Assembly: GCF_004362145.1 (NCBI RefSeq)
Contig: NZ_SNXC01000003.1
Span: 35,059 to 99,058, forward strand
Source: Marinomonas balearica
GTDB taxonomy: Bacteria; Pseudomonadota; Gammaproteobacteria; Pseudomonadales; Marinomonadaceae
DNA: 64,000 nucleotides
Direction: 5' to 3'
Shown: one piece after another, positions 16,703 to 25,471 of the stretch
How positions within the stretch are numbered: position 1 is the first letter of the stretch
How the letters are laid out: each line of letters starts with the position of its first letter
Translations under genes and position numbers: made by a program
Notes under the pieces: model-generated
Told to the model about the DNA's origin: nothing
Seen by the model: the letters and a program-made list of their open reading frames with translations, nothing else
The model's database searches: none

Positions 16703-17080
16703 GTTGCCGTCCTGACAACCTCTCATTCCTGAGTATCGATATTCTATCGAGTCCTAACCACTCCATATGGCAACACAATCCGTCGCGTTGTGTCGTCCAT
16801 CTCCTTGTCAGCGTCCAGCCCTATCCTTAAATATGAGTGCTTCCCTAGCAGGCAATTCCTTATCGCCAATTCCTGAAATATCCTTTCATGAATCTAAAGA
16901 TATGACCTTATTCAGGAATACACAAATACTCAAAAATACGACGTGAAATCTATTTTTTTATATACAACAAGCAGTTAATAAAAATCAAAAAGAAATGTCA
17001 GGTGTTCGGACAGTAAATAGAGATTATCCTTACAGACTTTGTAGGAGGATTCGGACGATTGTTCTCTACAGGTGAGACTT
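16703..17080. other. Non-coding gap between fdxA terminator and EAL-HDOD gene
   Basis: This 378-nt stretch has no plausible gene. It contains several copies of ATTCCT(GA), of which ATTCCTGAA (16869-16877) and TTCAGGAAT (16911-16919) form a 9-bp inverted repeat around a 33-nt loop. No tRNA, insertion-sequence end or known riboswitch was recognised. Confidence 0.5.
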
Positions 17081-18286
17081 TTATATTCGAGCCATAAACT
17101 CATCAACCCACTTTAGAGCTTCTACGTAGGTTTTTTGTATGATTTCTCGATCGTGCTCGTCTTGAATGAGTCGGCTCTTCTCAAATAATTCAACCAACTC
17201 TAGGGCATGACCCACACGCCCAGTTCGCTCTACGATCGATTTCTTAAACTCATCGGGCAAAGGCAACTCTGCGAGTACATCATCAAGTTGTTGACCAACG
17301 CACACATCGATCATTGACATCATTCCAGCTAGGAAAAAACGATCAAGGTTACTGTATCCCTTCTCTGTCGCGTACAATTCAGCATGCTTGGATCTTACAA
17401 GTACCTGAGACAATACAGCCGGGCGATCTTCTGTCATTGCTGACATCAGCAATAAATTGGTCAATGACTTCAAATGATCTACACCAATAAGTGTAATGGC
17501 AAGCTTAACCGTATCAACAGATGCAACAAGCCCAGTCATTGGTGAGTTTAGATATTTTAATAATTTATGAACAAGCCCGACATCTTGACTGACGATTTTT
17601 TCAATTTCATCGATATCACCGTCAGAGTTCTTGATCAAAGCAGCCATTAATTGCAGAAGCGTCATTTGATTGACTGTCGTAGACTTATTCGTAAGTACTT
17701 GAGGGCGTTCGAAGAAATACCCCTGATAGTAATCAACTTCTAGCAATTTAGCGAAATGGAAGTCATCCCACGTTTCAACTTTCTCTGCGATGATCTTTAC
17801 ATCAAACGCTTTCAAAGCAGTAACTTGGGCATGAAACGCCTCTTTACCGAGCGCTAACAAATCAAGCTTGACGTAATCAGCAAGCTCTACGAAAGGGGTT
17901 AACTTTGCTTCAAATTGAAAATCATCGAGCGCAAGCTTATAGCCTGCACCTTTCCAGCGTCTAAGAGCGGCAAGCAGAATAGGATCAAAACCGGCATTTT
18001 CAAGCACTTCAATTACAGCGGTATCACGTGGGAGCGGAACGCCACTGGGATTCGTTAAATAACTTCGTGGAAAATTAACAAAGGCTTCATTATTTCCAAC
18101 TATGTTATTCAAGCCGATATCAAGCAATGACGATGTTATGACTTGAGCTGTCGCCCCAACATCATCAATTATTTCCGCTTCCTTTGCCTCCGAGTCACGA
18201 CGGTACAACAGTTCGTACGCGAAAACTGCAAGCTTATCATCAACAATCGGCTGTCGAGCCACTGCGACAGTTTGATAACTCACCAT
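17081..18286 (-). CDS. EAL-HDOD signalling protein (YuxH type), EAL probably inactive
   Basis: A 401-residue protein with an N-terminal EAL-like domain (about 1-200) and a C-terminal HDOD domain (about 205-400). The catalytic signature is degraded: EAL reads ELL (AYELLYR), and the usual DDFG-x-G loop reads DDFQFE, although the K of VKLD remains. It therefore probably binds c-di-GMP or acts through protein contacts rather than hydrolysing it. HDOD domains resemble HD phosphohydrolases without metal ligands and act as signalling scaffolds. It stands alone, with a gap on each side. Confidence 0.85.
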   Translation of the reverse strand: MVSYQTVAVARQPIVDDKLAVFAYELLYRRDSEAKEAEIIDDVGATAQVITSSLLDIGLNNIVGNNEAFVNFPRSYLTNPSGVPLPRDTAVIEVLENAGFDPILLAALRRWKGAGYKLALDDFQFEAKLTPFVELADYVKLDLLALGKEAFHAQVTALKAFDVKIIAEKVETWDDFHFAKLLEVDYYQGYFFERPQVLTNKSTTVNQMTLLQLMAALIKNSDGDIDEIEKIVSQDVGLVHKLLKYLNSPMTGLVASVDTVKLAITLIGVDHLKSLTNLLLMSAMTEDRPAVLSQVLVRSKHAELYATEKGYSNLDRFFLAGMMSMIDVCVGQQLDDVLAELPLPDEFKKSIVERTGRVGHALELVELFEKSRLIQDEHDREIIQKTYVEALKWVDEFMARI

Positions 18287-18492
18287 TTAAAACACCAATT
18301 TTTTCCTAAGTTTGACAGTATCTACTGCAATTTAACTTGGAGCAACCTTTTCTTAGTATTGAAAAGCAGAGTTTGCATTTTTTTACATTCGACTTTCAAT
18401 ATACGACCTCTAACAAAATTCCATTGGGTGATTGAAAGAATCTTGATAAGATAGACGGCTATATAAAATATATAATATCTGTGGGGAAACCG

Positions 18493-20337
18493 ATGCCAGA
18501 CTACCGTTCCAAAACGACCACCTCAGGCCGTAATATGGCTGGTGCACGTGCACTATGGCGTGCAACGGGCATGAAAGACGATGACTTTCATAAGCCGATT
18601 ATTGCCGTTGCAAACTCATTTACTCAATTTGTACCGGGTCACGTACATCTAAAAGACCTAGGACAATTAGTATGCCGAGAAATTGAAAAAGCCGGTGGTG
18701 TTGCAAAAGAGTTTAATACTATTGCAGTCGACGACGGCATCGCTATGGGCCACGATGGTATGCTTTACAGCCTTCCATCGCGAGACCTGATCGCAGATTC
18801 AGTTGAATACATGGTAAACGCACATTGTGCTGATGCTCTGGTTTGTATTTCTAACTGTGACAAAATCACACCTGGAATGCTGATGGCCGCTATGCGCCTT
18901 AACATTCCAGTTATCTTCGTTTCCGGCGGCCCAATGGAAGCGGGTAAAACTAAATTGTCTGAGCATAACCTTGATCTGGTTGATGCGATGGTTATTGCAG
19001 CAGACCCAACGGCTTCAGATGAGCTTGTTGAAGAGTACGAACGCTCTGCTTGTCCTACGTGTGGCTCATGTTCAGGGATGTTCACTGCGAACTCCATGAA
19101 CTGCCTAACAGAAGCGATGGGATTAAGTCTTCCAGGTAACGGTACAACCCTTGCTACCCATTCTGATCGCCGTCGCCTATTTGAAGAAGCCGGTAAACGC
19201 ATTGTCGACATCACTAAAAAATTCTACGATGAAGATCAGCCTCAATGGGCACCACGTGCCATTGCGACAATGGAAGCTTTTGAAAACGCGATAACGCTAG
19301 ACATTGCGATGGGCGGATCTACAAATACCATCCTTCACTTACTCGCGATTGCTCGTGAGGCTGAAGTTGACTTTACTCTAGAAGATATCGACCGCTTGTC
19401 TCGTACCGTGCCTCAATTATGTAAAGTGGCACCTAACACTCAAAAGTATCATATTGAAGACGTTCATCGCGCTGGCGGAATATTCGGCATCTTGGGTGAA
19501 TTGAATCGTGCGGGCATTTTGCATAATCAAGTTCATACCGTGCACGCTGACACCATGTTAGATGCATTGAAAAAATGGGACATTATGGAATCACCTTCGG
19601 CTGAGATCGTTGAGTTCTATAAAGCGGGACCCGCTGGTATTCCGACTCAAACGGCTTTCAGCCAATCAACTCGTTGGCCTACTTTAGACGGCGACCGTGA
19701 AAATGGTTGTATCCGCTCTCTAGAAAATGCCTTTTCCCTTGAAGGCGGTTTAGCCGTTCTTTACGGCAACATTGCATTAGATGGCTGTGTTGTTAAAAGT
19801 GCAGGCGTAGACGAATCTATCCTTGTTTTTGAAGGCACAGCTCACGTAACTGAATCTCAAGATGAAGCCGTTCAAAACATTCTTGATGATAAAGTAAAAG
19901 CAGGCGACGTAGTGATTGTTCGCTATGAAGGGCCTCGTGGTGGTCCGGGCATGCAAGAAATGCTGTACCCAACCTCATACATTAAATCCAAAGGATTGGG
20001 TAAAGAGTGCGCTCTTTTGACAGACGGTCGTTTCTCCGGCGGTACTTCTGGCCTGTCTATTGGTCACGTTTCTCCTGAAGCTGCGGGCGGCGGCGCTATC
20101 GGTTTGGTAGAGAATGGCGATAAAATTTTGATCGACATCCCTAACCGAAGCATCAACGTTATGATTTCGGACGAAGAGTTACAAAATCGTCGTGATGCGA
20201 TGGAAGCGAAAGGCAGCGCTGCTTGGAAGCCAGTAGAAGAGCGTCCTCGTAAAGTATCGCCAGCATTAAAAGTGTATGCACACTTTGCTACAAGTGCTGA
20301 CAAAGGCGCGGTACGCGATCTAGACCAGATCGACTAA
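18493..20337 (+). CDS. ilvD: Dihydroxy-acid dehydratase IlvD
   Basis: A 614-residue protein matching IlvD length. Iron-sulfur cysteines appear in [12 protein letters not shown] and [18 protein letters not shown], and the C-terminal [11 protein letters not shown] is conserved. It dehydrates 2,3-dihydroxy-isovalerate and its homologue in isoleucine/valine synthesis. The ATG at 18493 is chosen over the in-frame GTG at 18481 because GGGGA at 18483-18487 is its ribosome site. No leader peptide or attenuator was recognised upstream, and it stands apart from other ilv genes. Confidence 0.97.
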   Translation: MPDYRSKTTTSGRNMAGARALWRATGMKDDDFHKPIIAVANSFTQFVPGHVHLKDLGQLVCREIEKAGGVAKEFNTIAVDDGIAMGHDGMLYSLPSRDLIADSVEYMVNAHCADALVCISNCDKITPGMLMAAMRLNIPVIFVSGGPMEAGKTKLSEHNLDLVDAMVIAADPTASDELVEEYERSACPTCGSCSGMFTANSMNCLTEAMGLSLPGNGTTLATHSDRRRLFEEAGKRIVDITKKFYDEDQPQWAPRAIATMEAFENAITLDIAMGGSTNTILHLLAIAREAEVDFTLEDIDRLSRTVPQLCKVAPNTQKYHIEDVHRAGGIFGILGELNRAGILHNQVHTVHADTMLDALKKWDIMESPSAEIVEFYKAGPAGIPTQTAFSQSTRWPTLDGDRENGCIRSLENAFSLEGGLAVLYGNIALDGCVVKSAGVDESILVFEGTAHVTESQDEAVQNILDDKVKAGDVVIVRYEGPRGGPGMQEMLYPTSYIKSKGLGKECALLTDGRFSGGTSGLSIGHVSPEAAGGGAIGLVENGDKILIDIPNRSINVMISDEELQNRRDAMEAKGSAAWKPVEERPRKVSPALKVYAHFATSADKGAVRDLDQID

Positions 20338-20377
20338 AATAGATCTTTTTCTTTATAATAAGAGAGACAGATCAAGG

Positions 20378-20406
20378 CCGCGCCTTTCAAAGCGCGGTTT
20401 TTTTTC
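20378..20406 (+). terminator. ilvD terminator
   Basis: CCGCGC (20378-20383) pairs with GCGCGG (20392-20397) around an 8-nt loop, followed by a run of nine T's. It lies 40 nt after the ilvD stop. Confidence 0.9.
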
Positions 20407-20481
20407 GATTACTATTAACGTATTCACATTTAATTTAAGAGTGAGTGTGGGTACGTAACAAGCCATTACCTTGGGATTATT

Positions 20482-21324
20482 ATGCTCAGTTACCGTCATA
20501 TTTACCACGCAGGCAACCATGCCGATATTCTAAAGCATCTTGTGGTAAGCCAAATTTGTCGCCATTTCGTCAAAAAAGAAGCGCCTTTCTTTTATCTTGA
20601 TACGCATTCTGGCATTGGCATGTACGAGCTAGCGTCCGATCAGGCACAGCTAAATAAAGAATTTGACACTGGAATAAGCAAGCTTATGTCCGATGATCAA
20701 TTGCCTGAACCCCTTCAACAATACAAAGAAATAGTAAAGTCCTTTAACCCAAACGATCAGCTAGAAGTCTATCCTGGTAGTCCAAAGGTTGTTGATTACT
20801 ATACAAGACAAAAAGATAAGCTACACTTGTGCGAGCTTCATCCAAATGATTACCTCTTATTGGCATCGATGTTTCCAAAAAAACGTAAGGCAAACGTCGT
20901 AAAAGAAAACGGTTTTGGTGCGGTAAAGTCCATGTTACCTCCGCCACAAAAGCGCGGTTTTGTACTAATGGATCCGCCTTATGAGGTAAAAAAAGACTAT
21001 CAAGATGTTGTAACAGCGCTTCAAGATGGACACAAGCGTTTTTCACAAGGTACTTACGCTGTTTGGTACCCTGTATTAAACAGAAGACAAGCTGATAGCT
21101 TGTTGAATGCAGTAGAACAGACCAAAATTAGAAATGTACTGTTGTTAGAGTTATGCATTCGAGAGACTGAAGAGAAGCGAGGAATGGCAGGCAGTGGTAT
21201 GATCATTGTTAACCCTCCGTGGACGTTAGAAAAAGAAGCACAGGAGTTTATGCCGTATTTACAAAATACGTTAGCTGAAACCCCCGATGCACATTTCCAA
21301 ATAAAGTGGATAACCCCAGAATAA
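20482..21324 (+). CDS. rlmJ: 23S rRNA (adenine2030-N6)-methyltransferase RlmJ
   Basis: A 280-residue protein starting with the family hallmark MLSYRHIYHAGNHADILKH. The LDTHSGIGMY strand forms the AdoMet site and DPPYE is the N6-adenine methyltransferase motif IV. It methylates A2030 of 23S rRNA. Length agrees with E. coli RlmJ (280). It is followed 20 nt later by the PAS-GGDEF gene on the same strand, possibly co-transcribed. Confidence 0.95.
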   Translation: MLSYRHIYHAGNHADILKHLVVSQICRHFVKKEAPFFYLDTHSGIGMYELASDQAQLNKEFDTGISKLMSDDQLPEPLQQYKEIVKSFNPNDQLEVYPGSPKVVDYYTRQKDKLHLCELHPNDYLLLASMFPKKRKANVVKENGFGAVKSMLPPPQKRGFVLMDPPYEVKKDYQDVVTALQDGHKRFSQGTYAVWYPVLNRRQADSLLNAVEQTKIRNVLLLELCIRETEEKRGMAGSGMIIVNPPWTLEKEAQEFMPYLQNTLAETPDAHFQIKWITPE

Positions 21325-21344
21325 AATAAAAAGAGGAGTAATGG

Positions 21345-22571
21345 ATGAGCGTTCCATTCCAAACCGCTTTTGAACTAATGCCAACACCCGCGTTTGTCGT
21401 ACGTATTACTGACGGCGAAATTGCGGCGGTCAACCAGACCTTGAAACAATTGTACGCCAATGTCGACGCTATCATGCCCGACAATTGGAAAAAGTGTATA
21501 ACAGAATCCATCGATGAAAACGCATGGAGCCTATTTGTTGAAGGCGTAAAAGCACACGATATAGAGCGCTGCTCGGTTGCACTTCAAATGGGTTCCAGTA
21601 TGCTCGACGTCGACATTCAGTTTCGGGTCGCAGACGACAATCACTTTATTGGATGTGTTTATAGCCCAGAATATAAAGATCTGCGAGCGACGGAAAATAC
21701 GTTACTCAAATTTACCTTATCTGAATCTTCTGCAGGCCTTTGGGTATGGGAAACAGCAAGCGACAGCGTTTATTGCTCTTCTTCTCTTGCGACATTGCTG
21801 CATTGCACGGACACTAACACGCCTAAGACAACCCCTGATTGGCATCAACTTGTCCACCCAGACGATGTCGAACGTTTAGCGAATGTCGTTAACTCTTTCG
21901 TAAGCAATAGACTGATTGGCTACGAAGCAGAATATCGAATTCTAAGCAATCAAGACGAGTACTCTTGGGTAAAAGAGCGCGGTCGGGCATACAGTCACAG
22001 TGCAGACGGAACAATCAGTCGCGTAGTTGGGTTTGTTGAAGACATCAGCTCTCAAAAAGCATTGGAAGAGCATCTACGCGCACAAGCGACTTTTGATGAA
22101 CTAACTGGCTTATTGACACGTGGCGCAGCGTTGACTCACTTCAAAAAACAGCTTGAATTAGCACGCCGCCAATACACCCCGCTCACTATGGCAAAGATTG
22201 ATTTAGATGCTAACGACACATTAAAGGAAAAGTCGCAGGATAAACGCAACATGGCGATCCATACTTCTGCACACTATTTCTATAAAAAAATGCGTGACGC
22301 CGACATTTTAGCGAGAGTCGCAGATGACAAGCTTTTGGTTCTACTGCCAAACACCAGCGTTAAAGATGCGTCTAAGCTGTTAAATTCGATGCTAGAACCT
22401 GATGAGCGAGAAGAGAAAGCCCTTGCGTATTCGGAAACGTCTTACACCAATTTCTGTATCGGTATAGCAACCTTCCCAGAGGACGGTGAATCAATAGAAG
22501 AGCTTGCCGACAGTGCAAATAATGCTGTTGAGGAAGGGCGACGCCTTCGTCAAAGTATTGTTGTAAACTGA
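21345..22571 (+). CDS. PAS/degenerate-GGDEF signalling protein
   Basis: A 408-residue cytoplasmic protein. The N-terminal part resembles a PAS fold (about 5-115), a second PAS/PAC domain (about 120-240) ends in VVGFVEDISSQKAL, and a GGDEF-like domain (about 245-405) starts at DELTGLLTR. The active-site loop reads VADDKLLVL where GGDEF/GGEEF is expected, and the metal-binding FDLD-type strand reads KIDLDANDT. Diguanylate cyclase activity is therefore unlikely. The start at 21345 has GAGGAG at 21333-21338; the ATG at 21341 is in another frame. Confidence 0.8.
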   Translation: MSVPFQTAFELMPTPAFVVRITDGEIAAVNQTLKQLYANVDAIMPDNWKKCITESIDENAWSLFVEGVKAHDIERCSVALQMGSSMLDVDIQFRVADDNHFIGCVYSPEYKDLRATENTLLKFTLSESSAGLWVWETASDSVYCSSSLATLLHCTDTNTPKTTPDWHQLVHPDDVERLANVVNSFVSNRLIGYEAEYRILSNQDEYSWVKERGRAYSHSADGTISRVVGFVEDISSQKALEEHLRAQATFDELTGLLTRGAALTHFKKQLELARRQYTPLTMAKIDLDANDTLKEKSQDKRNMAIHTSAHYFYKKMRDADILARVADDKLLVLLPNTSVKDASKLLNSMLEPDEREEKALAYSETSYTNFCIGIATFPEDGESIEELADSANNAVEEGRRLRQSIVVN

Positions 22572-22603
22572 CATTCTATAGTTCGTCAGATACTGGCGTT
22601 TAA

Positions 22604-23023
22604 CTACTCACCGTTAAACGTCAGTACTAATCTACGGGAGCCACCGTAGTCGCGGTGCTCACCGAGATAAATACCCTGCCACATCCCCAGATATAAGCTT
22701 CCGTCCCTCACAGGAAGAGTAAGAGAGCTTCCTAGCAAGCTTGCTTTGATATGCGCTGGCATATCGTCCGCACCTTCGTATGTATGCTTATAGTAAGGCT
22801 GATTTTCAGGCACCATATGGCAAAAATGTTTCTCCATGTCTTCTCTAACCAAAGGATCTGCGTTTTCATTTATGGTTAATGAGGCAGACGTATGGAGAAT
22901 TTGAATATGCAGTAAGCCAACATGAGCGTGACGAATCTCATTTAACGCAGCTTCAATGTACGCCGTAATTAAGTGAAAACCACGCGATTTTTTCGGGATT
23001 TGAATCTCTTTTTGCCACCACAT
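22604..23023 (-). CDS. yjbQ: YjbQ family protein (UPF0047)
   Basis: A 139-residue protein typical of YjbQ/UPF0047. The strand HTSASLTINENADP and the C-terminal GMWQGIYLGEHRD are family hallmarks, with conserved histidines and aspartates around the putative active site. Members can replace ThiE (thiamine phosphate synthase) weakly in E. coli tests, but the native role is unclear. It lies 24 nt downstream of folA on the same strand, suggesting co-transcription. Confidence 0.9.
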   Translation of the reverse strand: MWWQKEIQIPKKSRGFHLITAYIEAALNEIRHAHVGLLHIQILHTSASLTINENADPLVREDMEKHFCHMVPENQPYYKHTYEGADDMPAHIKASLLGSSLTLPVRDGSLYLGMWQGIYLGEHRDYGGSRRLVLTFNGE

Positions 23024-23047
23024 ATTCTTAACCTCTCAACCTTAACC

Positions 23048-23560
23048 TTAACCTTTTAGGCTAATGCTTTGATAAATACAAAAACGATAGTCATAAGGGT
23101 TAGGGCCTGACGCTTCAAAACGTTCTTCTGCGATCTGATCGTACTTATCCCATTGCACTTCTGGGAAAAAAGCGTCGCCTTCGACATGCGCATCGACATG
23201 TGTAATATATAGACGATCTGCTCGTGGTAAGGCTAGATCGTAAATTTGCGAGCCACCAATGATCATCACTTCCTCGTGACCATTTACTAAACAGATGTCT
23301 TCACCTAATTGAATCGCCTCATCCAACGAAGCAACAACGTCTACCCCATCTGCTTTGTAATCTGGGTTACGCGTAATGACAATATTTCGGCGGCCAGGCA
23401 AAGGTTTACCAATCGACTCAAATGTATTGCGCCCCATCACGATCGGCTTACCCATCGTCGCTTGCTTGAAATATTTAAGATCATTAGGCAAATGCCAAGG
23501 GAGAGCATTATTAATACCAATCACTCGGTTCGTAGACATCGCCACAATCAAAGACAACAT
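23048..23560 (-). CDS. folA: Dihydrofolate reductase
   Basis: A 170-residue type I DHFR. The segments GINNALPWHLPNDL (substrate and M20 loop; Asp of NDL is catalytic), MGRNTFESIGKPLPGR and the NADPH-binding IIGGSQIYDLAL are conserved. It reduces dihydrofolate to tetrahydrofolate. It is divergent from thyA, whose reaction produces dihydrofolate, so the two functionally linked genes share the 135-bp region between them. Confidence 0.97.
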   Translation of the reverse strand: MLSLIVAMSTNRVIGINNALPWHLPNDLKYFKQATMGKPIVMGRNTFESIGKPLPGRRNIVITRNPDYKADGVDVVASLDEAIQLGEDICLVNGHEEVMIIGGSQIYDLALPRADRLYITHVDAHVEGDAFFPEVQWDKYDQIAEERFEASGPNPYDYRFCIYQSISLKG

Positions 23561-23695
23561 AGTTTTACCTTTTTTTAAAATGTGAATAACTTCACGAGGA
23601 ACACATTTGCTATAATCCGTTTCAGACTATTATACCTGTGGTGAGCACGATTTCATTGTTGAATACCACGCGCATTATTTAACTTAGGTTTTTTC

Positions 23696-24547
23696 ATGAA
23701 ACAATATCTCGACCTTTGCCAGCGAATCCTAGATGAAGGGGTTTGGGTAGACAACGAACGAACAGGAAAACGCTGTTTAACGGTCATCAATGCCGATCTT
23801 ACATACAAGGTGGGTGCAGGTGAGTTTCCATTGGTCACTACACGTAAAAGCTATTGGAAATCAGCCATTGCGGAGATTTTAGGCTACCTTCGAGGTTACG
23901 ACAATGCTGCCGACTTTCGTAAGCTAGGCACTAAAACGTGGGATGCAAATGCCAATGAAAACCAAGTTTGGTTAAACAACCCCTACCGCAAAGGCGAAGA
24001 CGACATGGGACTATGCTATGGCGCTATTGGCCGCAATTTTCCTAAACCCGATGGCGGTAGTATTGACCTATTGAAGCAAATCGTTGATGACCTTAAACGA
24101 GGTGTGGATAACCGTGGGGAAATTTTAACCTTTTATCATCCCGGTGCCTTTCATATGGCCTGTTTGCGCCCTTGTATGTATAGCCATCATTTTTCCCTGC
24201 TTGGCGACACTCTTCACCTTAACAGCACACAACGAAGCTGTGATGTGCCATTGGGTCTGAACTTCAACATGGTGCAGGTATATGTATTGCTGGCTCTGAT
24301 GGCTCAAATTACCGGAAAAAAACCAGGCAACGCTTACCATAAACTGGTTAATGCACATATTTACGAAGATCAGCTTGCACCGATGCGTGATGTTCAACTA
24401 AAACGCGAACCTTTCGCTGCACCAACTTTGAAAATCAACCCAGCGATCAAATCACTCGAAGACATTGAAACATGGGTGACTATGGACGACTTTGAAGTAG
24501 AAGGTTATGAATGCCACGAGGCGATTCAATACCCTTTTTCAGTATAG
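23696..24547 (+). CDS. thyA: Thymidylate synthase
   Basis: A 283-residue ThyA. Catalytic cysteine lies in [10 protein letters not shown], the dUMP-binding [14 protein letters not shown] arginine/serine segment and the NAHIYEDQL motif follow, and the C-terminus ends near PFSV. It methylates dUMP to dTMP using methylenetetrahydrofolate. It is about 20 residues longer than E. coli ThyA (264), as in the longer marine-type enzymes. A terminator hairpin follows, shared with the convergent lgt. Confidence 0.96.
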   Translation: MKQYLDLCQRILDEGVWVDNERTGKRCLTVINADLTYKVGAGEFPLVTTRKSYWKSAIAEILGYLRGYDNAADFRKLGTKTWDANANENQVWLNNPYRKGEDDMGLCYGAIGRNFPKPDGGSIDLLKQIVDDLKRGVDNRGEILTFYHPGAFHMACLRPCMYSHHFSLLGDTLHLNSTQRSCDVPLGLNFNMVQVYVLLALMAQITGKKPGNAYHKLVNAHIYEDQLAPMRDVQLKREPFAAPTLKINPAIKSLEDIETWVTMDDFEVEGYECHEAIQYPFSV

Positions 24548-24560
24548 TGTTTCATTCGCT

Positions 24561-24599
24561 TTTCATGAGTCTTTTGCTAAGAGCAAAGACTCATGAAAG
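24561..24599. terminator. Terminator hairpin between thyA and lgt
   Basis: TTTCATGAGTCTTTTGCT pairs with AGCAAAGACTCATGAAA with a single-base bulge and a short loop. It sits between the convergent thyA and lgt stops and can serve both, although the T-tracts are short. Confidence 0.65.
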
Positions 24600-24604
24600 T
24601 TTCT

Positions 24605-25465
24605 CTAATTTTTAACCTTTTTCGATTTACCCTTCTTAGACTTCTGCCCGGTTTCTTCAGCCTTCGGCTCTGCCGGTGGAAAGGTATTGAACTTAAACGC
24701 CAATACAACTAATCCAGCACCAAGCACGACCATTGGGAAAGAAAGCAACTGCCCTTCTGTTAACCAGCCAAACGCTAAGTAGCCAATGTGTGCATCGGGC
24801 TCTCGGAAAAATTCCACAAAGATACGAAACAGACCGTAGAAGATTAGGAACATACCAGATACCGCATATCTCGGCTTTTGTTTGCGACTAAAAAACCAAA
24901 GGATTGCGAATAAAGCGACACCTTCTAATGCTAGCTGGTAAAGCTGCGAAGGGTGACGCGTCAGTTGTAACGGATCATGCGGAAAAATCATCGCCCAAGA
25001 GACGTCGGTTTCACGTCCCCAAAGTTCGCCACCAATAAAGTTTCCTAAACGTCCAGCACCTAGACCAATCGGCACAAACGGAGCAGCGAAATCTAATACA
25101 TCAATCATGTGTTTGTTATATCGCTTCGCAAACACAGACATGGCAATAATCACACCAATTAAACCACCATGGAATGACATGCCTCCTTCCCAAATACGAA
25201 ATAAAACAAGCGGATTGTCGACGAATGAGGAAAATTGATAAAAGAGAATATACCCTACGCGACCACCTAATATGACACCGATAGCACCATAAAAAATCAT
25301 GTCGCTGACTTTATCCTGATCCCAAAGACCGTTAGATGTTTTTGCACGGTAACAGCCTAGGTAATAAGCAGAGGCAAAGCCGATGAGATACATAATGCCG
25401 TACCAATGTACGGAAATAGGGCCGATTGAAATCGCAATCGGATCGATATTAGGGTAGGCAATCAT
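24605..25465 (-). CDS. lgt: Prolipoprotein diacylglyceryl transferase Lgt
   Basis: A 286-residue polytopic inner-membrane protein. The N-terminal HWYGIMYLIGF and the signature GAGRLGNFIGGELWGR are the Lgt hallmarks; seven hydrophobic segments are visible, and the C-terminus is a basic lysine-rich tail. It attaches diacylglycerol to the lipobox cysteine of prolipoproteins, such as the lipoproteins at 547 and 8954 in this window. It lies 6 nt after ptsP, so the two are an operon. Confidence 0.97.
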   Translation of the reverse strand: MIAYPNIDPIAISIGPISVHWYGIMYLIGFASAYYLGCYRAKTSNGLWDQDKVSDMIFYGAIGVILGGRVGYILFYQFSSFVDNPLVLFRIWEGGMSFHGGLIGVIIAMSVFAKRYNKHMIDVLDFAAPFVPIGLGAGRLGNFIGGELWGRETDVSWAMIFPHDPLQLTRHPSQLYQLALEGVALFAILWFFSRKQKPRYAVSGMFLIFYGLFRIFVEFFREPDAHIGYLAFGWLTEGQLLSFPMVVLGAGLVVLAFKFNTFPPAEPKAEETGQKSKKGKSKKVKN

Positions 25466-25471
25466 TTTATA

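Noticed and set aside
18765..19214. 149-codon minus-strand frame
   Set aside because: Antisense to ilvD, no motifs and no ribosome site.
23039..23056. Short CTTAAC tandem repeat at the end of folA
   Set aside because: Only two to three copies of a 6-mer spanning the stop codon; too short to interpret.
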